Shown here: positions 1 through 5,727 of the stretch, piece by piece
Numbering within the stretch: the stretch's first letter is position 1
How the letters are laid out: the number at the start of each line of letters is the position of its first letter
DNA from: Gammaproteobacteria bacterium
GTDB lineage: Bacteria; Pseudomonadota; Gammaproteobacteria; Steroidobacterales; Steroidobacteraceae
Assembly (NCBI GenBank): GCA_005877965.1
Contig: VBNP01000135.1
Location: forward strand, 1 to 7,109
Length of the DNA stretch: 7,109 nucleotides
Direction of reading: 5' to 3'
Notes under the pieces: model-generated
Seen by the model: only the letters and a program-made list of their open reading frames with translations
What the model was told of the DNA's origin: nothing
The model's database searches: none
Program-made: the position numbers and the translations under genes

Positions 1-616
1 TGGCGAGATACATGCCGCCCATCAGCATGGTGAGCAGCACGAGGTAGCTCAGGGTCCCGAGCGCCAGCACGGAACGGCTCGCCGGCGTGGCGACATCGAT
101 GTCCTGCACCGCGAGCGGGGACAGCACCAGGGGATCCACTCCGCGGGCCACCACCCGCAGCCGCGCGAGGAGTGAGGCGTACTGTGCCAGGAGCGCCGTC
201 ACCCGCGCGAGGGTGCCGGAGGCGGCCGGGTCGGAGGAGTCGGCGTACAGCAGGATGGGGGCGGGGGTGCCGCCGGTGAGGTGCGCGGCGAAGTCCGCGC
301 TCACCGCCAGCACCAGATCCTGGCCGTGCGCCTGCACCGCGGCGCGGGCCGCGGCGGGGTCGTAGTCCACGGACTCGACCCTCACCCCGCTCTGGCGCAG
401 GAAGCCGAGCAGGTTCGGCGCGCGCTCGCCGTGGGCGACCGCGAGCGTGATCGGGCGCTCGCCCTCCTCGGCGCCGCGTTCGATGCGCAGCGACAGTCCG
501 CCGGCGAACAGCAGCGGGCCCAGCAGCGGACCCAGGATCAGCGCCGAGACGAGCGTGCGCCGCTCGCGCAGATTCTCGCGAAACTCCTTGCCGAACACGG
601 TGAGGATGGCGCGCAC
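1..616 (-). CDS. NatB-like ABC-2 transporter permease, partial (C-terminal part outside window)
   Basis: This is the membrane subunit of an ABC-2 type exporter, inferred to work with the ATPase encoded just upstream. Only the first 205 or so residues are present; the gene leaves the window at base 1. The start is a GTG at 616-614, one base after the ATPase stop, with a GGGGGA ribosome-binding site 8 nt upstream. A short basic, cytoplasmic N-terminus (FGKEFRENLRERR, residues 8-20) leads into a first membrane segment at about 22-43. A soluble region of about 140 residues follows, presumably outside the membrane. A second membrane segment begins near residue 182 and runs to the window edge. A large external loop between helix 1 and helix 2 is typical of NatB and related ABC-2 permeases. 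Known NatAB in Bacillus exports Na+, but the substrate here cannot be read from the sequence. Family assignment is good; NatB itself is a best guess. Confidence 0.82.
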   Translation of the reverse strand, partial: MRAILTVFGKEFRENLRERRTLVSALILGPLLGPLLFAGGLSLRIERGAEEGERPITLAVAHGERAPNLLGFLRQSGVRVESVDYDPAAARAAVQAHGQDLVLAVSADFAAHLTGGTPAPILLYADSSDPAASGTLARVTALLAQYASLLARLRVVARGVDPLVLSPLAVQDIDVATPASRSVLALGTLSYLVLLTMLMGGMYLA

Positions 617-617
617 C

Positions 618-1346
618 TTAAATTCCCCCCGTGCCGGCGATCAGAGCAACGAAGGCCTCCTCGAGGCTCCCGGTGCCGGTGCGCGTGCGGATCGCGGCGG
701 GGGTGCCGCTCGCGAGCACGATGCCGTGAGCGATCACCACCACGTCGTCGCACAGTGCGCTCACTTCCTGCATCACGTGGCTGGAGAGGAGCACGCAGTG
801 TCCGGCCTCGCGCAGCGACCCCAGCAGGCGGCGCAGCGCGCGCACCGCCATGACATCCAGCCCGTTGGTGGGCTCGTCCAGCACCAGGTTGCGAGGCCGG
901 TGAACGAGCGCGCGGGCGAGGGCGGTCTTGAGGCGCTCTCCCTGCGAGAAGCCCTTGGCGCGGCGGTCGGCGAATTCCTCCATCTCCAGGAGACCCACGA
1001 GCTCGGCGGCGCGGGCGCGGGCCGCGGCGCGCGCCAGGCCGTGCAGCGCGCCGAAGTAGAGGATGTTCTCGCGGGCCGTGAGGTTCGGGTAGATGCCGGC
1101 GCCGTGCGCCAGCACGCCCAGCCGCCGGGCGGCTTCGAGGGGTGCCTGGACCGCGCTGTGCCCGTCGATGAGCGCATCCCCCGCATCGGGCCTGAGCACC
1201 GTGTACAGCATGCGCAGCGTGGTGGACTTGCCGGCGCCGTTGGGCCCGAGGAGGCCGGTGATGCGGCCGTCGGCGGCGCGCAGACTCACATCGCGCACGG
1301 CCGTCAGCGCGCCGAAGTGCTTGTAGAGGTGCGTGGCCTCGATCAC
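618..1346 (-). CDS. ABC transporter ATP-binding protein, NatA-like
   Basis: This is the nucleotide-binding subunit (242 aa) that powers the ABC-2 permease encoded next to it; it acts at the cytoplasmic face of the inner membrane. All ATPase motifs are present in order: Walker A GPNGAGKST (34-42), signature FSQGE (133-137), Walker B LVLDEP (154-159), D-loop GLD (162-164) and H-loop SSH (His190). The region where many ABC proteins have the Q-loop glutamine reads LAHGAGIYPNLTARENI (79-95). This His-Gly form resembles the NatA / CcmA-like export ATPases, so I take it as a family trait rather than a defect. The start is a GTG at 1346-1344 with no strong Shine-Dalgarno. It lies 25 nt after the hydrolase stop, so it is probably on the same mRNA. 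The TAA stop is one base before the permease GTG, a typical coupled ATPase-permease pair. Function as an exporter ATPase is secure; the substrate is unknown. Confidence 0.93.
   Translation of the reverse strand: MIEATHLYKHFGALTAVRDVSLRAADGRITGLLGPNGAGKSTTLRMLYTVLRPDAGDALIDGHSAVQAPLEAARRLGVLAHGAGIYPNLTARENILYFGALHGLARAAARARAAELVGLLEMEEFADRRAKGFSQGERLKTALARALVHRPRNLVLDEPTNGLDVMAVRALRRLLGSLREAGHCVLLSSHVMQEVSALCDDVVVIAHGIVLASGTPAAIRTRTGTGSLEEAFVALIAGTGGI
625..630 (-). promoter_or_regulatory. Ribosome-binding site of the permease gene
   Basis: On the minus strand a GGGGGG(A) run lies 8 nt before the GTG at 616, inside the last codons of the ATPase gene. It is the clearest Shine-Dalgarno-like sequence at any gene start in the window. 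It supports the GTG as the permease start, because no other start codon lies close upstream in that frame. Confidence 0.55.
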
Positions 1347-1371
1347 GTGCGCTTTGAGGCGTGCGCGCGCC

Positions 1372-2859
1372 TCACGGCGGCGGACCGTTCAGCGAGGTGA
1401 AGAACGGCAGCGGGCGCGCGCGGCGCGTGCAGCCGACATCGAGCCCGACCACGGAGGCGCGCGCGAGAAAGTCCGCGAGCACGCGATCCATGCACGGGGC
1501 GGTCAGCTGACCGTGACCGAATCCGCCGAGCACGATCGAGAGGCCGTGTGCAAAACCACGCGCCGCCAGGCGCGCGAACTCGGGCGGCGTGACCGGATCG
1601 TCGCTCCCCGACAGCAGCAACACGGGTGCCTCGCTCGCGAGCGGCGCGTGCAAGTCCGCATCGATCGGTCCGTGCGGCCAGATGCGGCACACGGTGTCGA
1701 GCCCGTCGAGCTGCAGCGTGCCGAGGAAGGTGTCGGCGAGGCGCTCGCGGTCAATGGCACGCGGGTCATAGAACGGCACGTCTTCGGCGCACACCACGCT
1801 GTTGTGCATGCCGGTCGCGAGCGCTGCGGCGTAGCCGCGCTCGATGAGCAGGAACTGCGCGGCGAGGGGTGCGTAGTCCTGGTGCGCGGCGGCCGCATCC
1901 AGCAGCAGCGGCAGGAGCGCGGCGTACTCCGCGGTGTAGCTGGCGAGGCGCAGCACCGTCGCCAGGTGCGCGGTGGTGAAACTGAAGCGCGTCGGGTCGC
2001 CGGTGGTCGGATCGGCTACCGTCACGGGCGCCGCATGGCTCCTGAGCACGGCTCGCACGGCGTGGTAGGTGCGCGCCGGATCGCCGTAACGGGCGCGACA
2101 GGCGGGCTCGCCGGCGCAGCGCGCCAGGATGCTGAGGAGCGCGCGCTCCGCATCGGTCGCCGTGGCCGGCCCGAGCGCCACGGGCGCCGGCACGACACCA
2201 TCGAGAATCACCGCGCGGGCGCGCTGCGGGAAGCGCCGCAGGTACTGCTGCGCGACCCGCGTGCCGTAGGAGGTGCCGTACAGGTCGATGCGCGGCAGAT
2301 CCAGGGCCGCGCGCACGCGCTCCAGATCCTGCACGGCGAGACTGGTGGTGTAGTACGCAACGTCGGCGCGCGCACTCAAGCGCGCGAGGCAGCGGCGCGT
2401 GTCGGCGGCGATCTCGGCGTCGGTCGCGCGGTACAGCAGCGCCTCGTCGGCGCCGCAATCGAGGGGGTTCGACCTTCCGGTGCCGCGCTGGTCGATGAGG
2501 ACGATGTCCCGCTCGCGGTGAATGCGCGCAAAGGCGCCCGCCGTCATGGCGTAGAACGCGCTCGCCGCCGCTCCCGGGCCGCCGGCCAGGATGAACAGCG
2601 CATCCGCCTGTTTGCGCCGGCTGATCGCCGGCACGCGCGCAACGTGCAGGCCGATGTGCCGGCCCGCCGGATCCCGTGGATTCTCCGCAACCGGCAGCAC
2701 GCCGCACTCCGCCGCGATGACCGTCAGTCGCAGCGGGTGCTCGAGCTCGCAGGCCGACAGCGTGAGGCCCGGCGCGCTCGCACCCGTGGCCGCCGTGCCG
2801 GCGCTGAGGCCCAGCACGAGCAGCGCGCCCGCGCTCCAGGCCCTAGGGGCGCTGCGCAT
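1372..2859 (-). CDS. Secreted alpha/beta-hydrolase, proline iminopeptidase / TAP-like aminopeptidase (S33 family)
   Basis: A predicted exported serine hydrolase of 495 aa, most like the alpha/beta-hydrolases that remove N-terminal residues or tripeptides from peptides (family S33, with a TAP-like C-terminal domain). Numbered from the ATG at 2859, residues 1-29 form a signal peptide (basic start, hydrophobic core at about 8-24, cleavage likely after ATGASA). GGPG (93-96) is the oxyanion loop and DQRGTGRS (123-130) is typical of the family. GTSYG (195-199) holds the nucleophile Ser197. GSDDPVTP (418-425) supplies the acid, probably Asp421, and GHG (448-450) the His449. Several cysteines in the mature part (37, 52, 135, 157) fit disulfides in the periplasm. 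An in-frame TTG at 2886 would add nine residues. I prefer the ATG because it gives a cleaner signal peptide and the TTG lies inside a dyad. It is the first gene of the leftward operon with the ABC exporter. Hydrolase fold is certain; exact peptide specificity is not. Confidence 0.9.
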   Translation of the reverse strand: MRSAPRAWSAGALLVLGLSAGTAATGASAPGLTLSACELEHPLRLTVIAAECGVLPVAENPRDPAGRHIGLHVARVPAISRRKQADALFILAGGPGAAASAFYAMTAGAFARIHRERDIVLIDQRGTGRSNPLDCGADEALLYRATDAEIAADTRRCLARLSARADVAYYTTSLAVQDLERVRAALDLPRIDLYGTSYGTRVAQQYLRRFPQRARAVILDGVVPAPVALGPATATDAERALLSILARCAGEPACRARYGDPARTYHAVRAVLRSHAAPVTVADPTTGDPTRFSFTTAHLATVLRLASYTAEYAALLPLLLDAAAAHQDYAPLAAQFLLIERGYAAALATGMHNSVVCAEDVPFYDPRAIDRERLADTFLGTLQLDGLDTVCRIWPHGPIDADLHAPLASEAPVLLLSGSDDPVTPPEFARLAARGFAHGLSIVLGGFGHGQLTAPCMDRVLADFLARASVVGLDVGCTRRARPLPFFTSLNGPPP

Positions 2860-2864
2860 GCGCA
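2853..2864. repeat. 12-bp perfect palindrome over the hydrolase start codon
   Basis: TGCGCATGCGCA is its own reverse complement and contains the ATG proposed as the hydrolase start. It could be an operator half of the divergent region or an RNA element near the start codon. It could also be chance: a 12-bp palindrome is expected about once or twice in 7 kb, more often in GC-rich DNA. Confidence 0.4.
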
Positions 2865-2883
2865 ACTTCGGCAGAGCATAAGG

Positions 2884-2898
2884 CAAGGCGCGGCCTTG
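2884..2898. repeat. 15-bp hyphenated dyad CAAGGC-GCG-GCCTTG between the divergent operons
   Basis: The two 6-bp arms (2884-2889 and 2893-2898) are exact inverted repeats around a 3-bp GCG centre. The right arm overlaps the first three bases of the proposed mnmG -35 box. This is a position from which a bound protein could block that promoter. In leftward RNA the same bases could form a short hairpin in the hydrolase leader, covering an AAGG sequence and the alternative TTG start at 2886. The symmetry is directly visible; any regulatory role is inferred. Confidence 0.45.
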
Positions 2899-2923
2899 TT
2901 CGTGGGGTTTGCGGCCCTACAAT
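2896..2923 (+). promoter_or_regulatory. Sigma70-type promoter of mnmG-pyrF-SBP operon
   Basis: TTGTTC (2896-2901, 4 of 6 matches to TTGACA) and TACAAT (2918-2923, 5 of 6 to TATAAT) are separated by 16 bp. This is the only good match in the intergenic region and it faces mnmG. Transcription would begin near 2930, leaving a leader of about 27 nt before the ATG at 2957. This location also argues against in-frame starts upstream of 2957, because they would lie within or before the promoter. Confidence 0.65.
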
Positions 2924-2945
2924 ACGCGTCCCTCGTCGCCGTCAG
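2919..2945 (-). promoter_or_regulatory. Possible leftward promoter for the hydrolase-ABC operon
   Basis: On the minus strand CTGACG (2945-2940) and TATTGT (2924-2919), each 4 of 6 to consensus, are 15 bp apart, which is shorter than ideal. The -10 shares bases with the -10 of the rightward mnmG promoter. If real, the transcript would begin near 2912 with a leader of roughly 50 nt containing the 2884-2898 dyad. The leftward operon needs a promoter somewhere here, but this match is weak. Confidence 0.28.
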
Positions 2946-2956
2946 TCGATCATGCC

Positions 2957-4903
2957 ATGAGCCCCCAGGAGCGATTCGCCCACGACGTCATCGTCATCGG
3001 CGGCGGCCATGCCGGCACCGAGGCGGCCCTCGCCGCCGCGCGCATGGGAGCGCGCACGCTGCTGCTGACCCAGAGCATCGAGACCCTGGGTCAGATGAGT
3101 TGCAATCCCGCCATCGGCGGTATCGGCAAGGGACACCTGGTGCGCGAGATCGACGCGCTCGGCGGCGCCATGGCCCGGGCCGCCGACCGCGCCGGCATCC
3201 AGTTCCGCACGCTCAATGCCAGCAAGGGCCCGGCGGTGCGCGCCACCCGCGCCCAGGCCGACCGGCAGCTCTACAAGCAGGCCATTCGCACCCTGCTCGA
3301 GAACCAGCCGCACCTCGCGCTCTTCCAGCAGGAGGTGGCCGACCTCATCGTGGAGCGCGGGCGGGTGCGCGGTGTGGTCACGGTCACGGGCATCACGTTC
3401 GCAGCCCCCGCGGTGGTGCTGACCGCGGGCACGTTCCTCGCCGGGCGCATGCACGTCGGCCTCGTCAACTACCCCGGCGGCCGTGCCGGGGATGCCCCCT
3501 CCAACCGGCTGGCGGCGCGGCTGCGCGAGCTGGCGCTGCGCGTCGGGAGGCTGAAGACCGGGACGCCGCCGCGGATCGACGGCCGCACCCTCGATTGGTC
3601 GGTCATGGCGGCCCAGCCCGGCGATGACCCCGCGCCGGTGTTTTCATTCCTTGGACGTGTCAATGAGCACCCTCTGCAGGTTAACTGTTTCATTACAAAG
3701 ACAAATGAACGGACGCACGACATCATCCGGGCGGCCACCGATCGCTCCCCGATGTTCACCGGCCTGATCGAAGGCGTCGGCCCGCGCTACTGTCCCTCGG
3801 TCGAGGACAAGGTGGTGCGCTTCGCGGACAAGCTCTCGCACCAGATCTTCGTCGAGCCGGAGGGACTGCACACTCACGAGGTCTATCCCAACGGCATCTC
3901 GACCAGCCTGCCGTACGAGGTGCAGTGCGAGTTCGTGCGCACCATCCGCGGCTTCGAGAACGCGCACCTCACGCGCCCCGGTTATGCCATCGAGTACGAC
4001 TTCTTCGACCCGCGCGACCTGAAGGGCTCGCTCGAGACACGCGCGCTCGGCGGCCTGTACTTCGCCGGCCAGATCAACGGCACCACCGGCTACGAGGAGG
4101 CCGCTGCACAGGGCCTCATCGCCGGCATCAATGCCGCGCTCGCCGTGAGGGATCGCGAGCCCTGGATACCGAAGCGGAGCGAGGCCTACCTCGGAGTGCT
4201 CATCGATGACCTGGTGACGCGCGGCACGCGCGAACCGTACCGCATGTTCACGAGCCGCGCGGAGCACCGCCTGCTGCTGCGCGAGGACAACGCGGACCTG
4301 CGCCTCACGCCCGCGGGGCGCGAGCTCGGGCTCGTCGACGATGAGCGCTGGGCGCTGTTTGAAGCGAAGCGGCGGATGTCCGATCTGGAGGTCGCGCGCC
4401 TCAAGGCCCTGCGGCTGCGGCCTGCGGACGTGCCGGCGCCGTGGGCGCAGCGCGTGCTGGGCGCGCCGCTCGCGCGCGAGGCTTGCGCCTTCGAGCTGCT
4501 GCGGCGCCCGGGGGTGACCTACGAGGCGCTGCTGGAGATTGCCGCGCCGCCGGCCGGGTGGTTGGCCGACGGTGTGGCCGGCGCGGGGGGCGCGCTGGAC
4601 GAGCGCCTGCCGGCGCAGGTGCGCGCCCAGGTCGAGGTGCGCGCCAAGTACGCGGGCTACATCGAGCGGCAGCAGGACGACATCGAGCGCGCCAGGGGAA
4701 ACGAGGAGACCGCGCTCCCCGCCGACCTCGACTACACGCTTCTCGCGGGCCTGTCGCACGAGGTGCGCCAGAAGCTCGCCGAGGTGCGGCCGGCGACGCT
4801 CGGCCAGGCGGGCCGCATCCCGGGCGTGACGCCGGCGGCGGTGTCGATCCTGCTGGTGCACCTGAAGAAGCGCGGCCGCGGCGGGCGCACGCGGGTCGCA
4901 TGA
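2957..4903 (+). CDS. mnmG: tRNA uridine-5-carboxymethylaminomethyl modification enzyme MnmG (GidA)
   Basis: MnmG is the FAD-dependent partner of the GTPase MnmE. In the cytoplasm the complex adds a carboxymethylaminomethyl (or aminomethyl) group to C5 of the wobble uridine in a subset of tRNAs. The 648-aa product matches E. coli MnmG (629 aa) along its length. It shows the FAD-binding GGGHAGTE (15-22), SCNPAIGGIGKGH (48-60), and GPRYCPS with Cys279 (equivalent to E. coli Cys277). It also has the AGQINGTTGYEEAAAQG signature and the C-terminal helical domain thought to contact MnmE and tRNA. The extra length is mainly a Gly/Ala-rich insertion at about 533-553, plus a basic tail. The ATG at 2957 gives the N-terminus expected for the family. 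No good Shine-Dalgarno precedes it, and an out-of-frame ATG CCA TGA overlaps it at 2952-2960. It is the first gene of the rightward operon and its TGA overlaps the pyrF ATG. rsmG, its common neighbour, is not adjacent. Confidence 0.97.
   Translation: MSPQERFAHDVIVIGGGHAGTEAALAAARMGARTLLLTQSIETLGQMSCNPAIGGIGKGHLVREIDALGGAMARAADRAGIQFRTLNASKGPAVRATRAQADRQLYKQAIRTLLENQPHLALFQQEVADLIVERGRVRGVVTVTGITFAAPAVVLTAGTFLAGRMHVGLVNYPGGRAGDAPSNRLAARLRELALRVGRLKTGTPPRIDGRTLDWSVMAAQPGDDPAPVFSFLGRVNEHPLQVNCFITKTNERTHDIIRAATDRSPMFTGLIEGVGPRYCPSVEDKVVRFADKLSHQIFVEPEGLHTHEVYPNGISTSLPYEVQCEFVRTIRGFENAHLTRPGYAIEYDFFDPRDLKGSLETRALGGLYFAGQINGTTGYEEAAAQGLIAGINAALAVRDREPWIPKRSEAYLGVLIDDLVTRGTREPYRMFTSRAEHRLLLREDNADLRLTPAGRELGLVDDERWALFEAKRRMSDLEVARLKALRLRPADVPAPWAQRVLGAPLAREACAFELLRRPGVTYEALLEIAAPPAGWLADGVAGAGGALDERLPAQVRAQVEVRAKYAGYIERQQDDIERARGNEETALPADLDYTLLAGLSHEVRQKLAEVRPATLGQAGRIPGVTPAAVSILLVHLKKRGRGGRTRVA
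3640..3710 (+). other. AT-rich rare-codon island inside mnmG
   Basis: By direct count 29 of 71 bases are G or C (about 41%), in a gene otherwise strongly GC-rich. Codons such as TTT, TCA, CTT, GTT, TGT, ATT, ACA, AAT and GAA cluster here, although most of the gene uses G or C in the third position. The encoded residues (about 229-251) look normal for MnmG, so the shift is largely synonymous. The stretch has two short imperfect inverted repeats, TCATT/AATGA (3644-3648 and 3662-3666) and TTCATT/AATGAA (3689-3694 and 3704-3709). Confidence 0.6.
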
Positions 4904-5727
4904 GCGGATTCGTCGAGCAGCTCACGCGCGCCTGGAAGCGAAGCGACTCGCTCGCGTGCGTGGGGCTCGACCCGGACATCGAGCGCTTGCCGCGGCACAT
5001 CGCCGCCCAACCCTCGCCGATCTTCCACTTCAACAAGGCCATCATCGACGCCACCGCCGACCTGGTGTGCGCGTACAAGCCGCAGTTCGCGCACTACGCC
5101 GCCCACGAGGCCGAGGATCAGCTCGAGCGCACCATCGAGTACATCCACCAGGCGCATCCGGGCGTGCCCGTGATTCTCGACGCCAAGCGCGGCGATGTGG
5201 GCCACACCGCCGAGCGCTACGCCATCGAGGCGTTCGGGCGCTATGGCGCGGATGCCGTCACGGTCAACCCCTATCTCGGGAGCGATGCGCTCGAGCCGTT
5301 CCTGAGGCACGCGGACAAGGGCGTCGTCATCCTGTGCCGCACGTCCAATCCCGGCGCGCGCGACCTGCAGGACCGCATGATCGGCGCACGCAAGCTCTAC
5401 CAGGTGGTCGCGGAGCTGGCCGCGCAACGCTGGAATTCCCGCGGCAACTGCCTGCTGGTCGTGGGCGCCACCTGCCCGGGCGAGCTCGCCGAGGTGCGGG
5501 CGCTGGTGGGCGACATGCCGCTGCTCGTGCCCGGGGTCGGAGCGCAGCGGGGCGACGTGGCGCAGGTGGTGCAGAGCGGTGCGACCGCACAAGGCACCGG
5601 CCTCATCATCAGCTCCTCGCGGGCCATCCTGTATGCCTCGTCGGGCGAGGACTTCGCGGGCGCGGCGCGCGCGGCGACGCAGCAGCTGCGCGGGGAGATC
5701 AACTCGAGCCGCACGCGGCCGGCATGA
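4900..5727 (+). CDS. pyrF: Orotidine-5'-phosphate decarboxylase, type 2
   Basis: PyrF catalyses the last step of de novo UMP synthesis, decarboxylating OMP to UMP in the cytoplasm. The 275-aa product belongs to the longer type 2 group of bacterial OMP decarboxylases. Visible landmarks are VGLDPD (21-26), FNKAIID (44-50), AYKPQFAHY with Lys60 (58-66), the catalytic LDAKRGD with Asp94, Lys96 and Asp99 (93-99), and VNPYLGSD (122-129). The phosphate-binding end shows PGVGAQRGD (211-219) and ISSSR with Arg241 (237-241). The family's catalytic Lys-Asp network is intact. The ATG at 4900 overlaps the mnmG stop as ATGA, with no strong Shine-Dalgarno, so translation is probably coupled to mnmG. Its own stop overlaps the next start in the same way. 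Upstream in-frame starts are rejected because they lie inside mnmG. Assignment is secure; the genomic position after mnmG is unusual to me. Confidence 0.96.
   Translation: MSGFVEQLTRAWKRSDSLACVGLDPDIERLPRHIAAQPSPIFHFNKAIIDATADLVCAYKPQFAHYAAHEAEDQLERTIEYIHQAHPGVPVILDAKRGDVGHTAERYAIEAFGRYGADAVTVNPYLGSDALEPFLRHADKGVVILCRTSNPGARDLQDRMIGARKLYQVVAELAAQRWNSRGNCLLVVGATCPGELAEVRALVGDMPLLVPGVGAQRGDVAQVVQSGATAQGTGLIISSSRAILYASSGEDFAGAARAATQQLRGEINSSRTRPA

Noticed and set aside
79..95. Residues 79-95 of the ATPase (bases about 1062-1112): missing Q-loop glutamine taken as an inactivating change
   Set aside because: The HGAGIYPNLTARENI form is usual in NatA-like ATPases, and all other catalytic motifs are intact. 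The start and end given are residue numbers.
1347..1371. Terminator or promoter in the 25-nt gap between hydrolase and ATPase genes
   Set aside because: No hairpin followed by a T-run and no promoter-like pair is visible, so read-through in one operon is more likely.
2909..2956. TTG at 2909 as an upstream start of mnmG
   Set aside because: The proposed -10 box lies inside this extension, and the added residues have no counterpart in MnmG. The ATG at 2957 matches the family N-terminus.
1333..3627. Very long plus-strand open frame (764 codons) opposite the hydrolase and running into mnmG
   Set aside because: It is antisense to a gene with intact catalytic motifs and in a different frame from mnmG. 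Its product is Arg/Ala/Gly-rich and resembles no family. Long antisense frames are expected in GC-rich DNA.
3644..4861. 405-codon minus-strand frame antisense to mnmG
   Set aside because: It shadows the codon bias of mnmG, has no recognisable domain and no ribosome-binding site. Its beginning falls in the AT-rich island, which is noted, but coding is unlikely.
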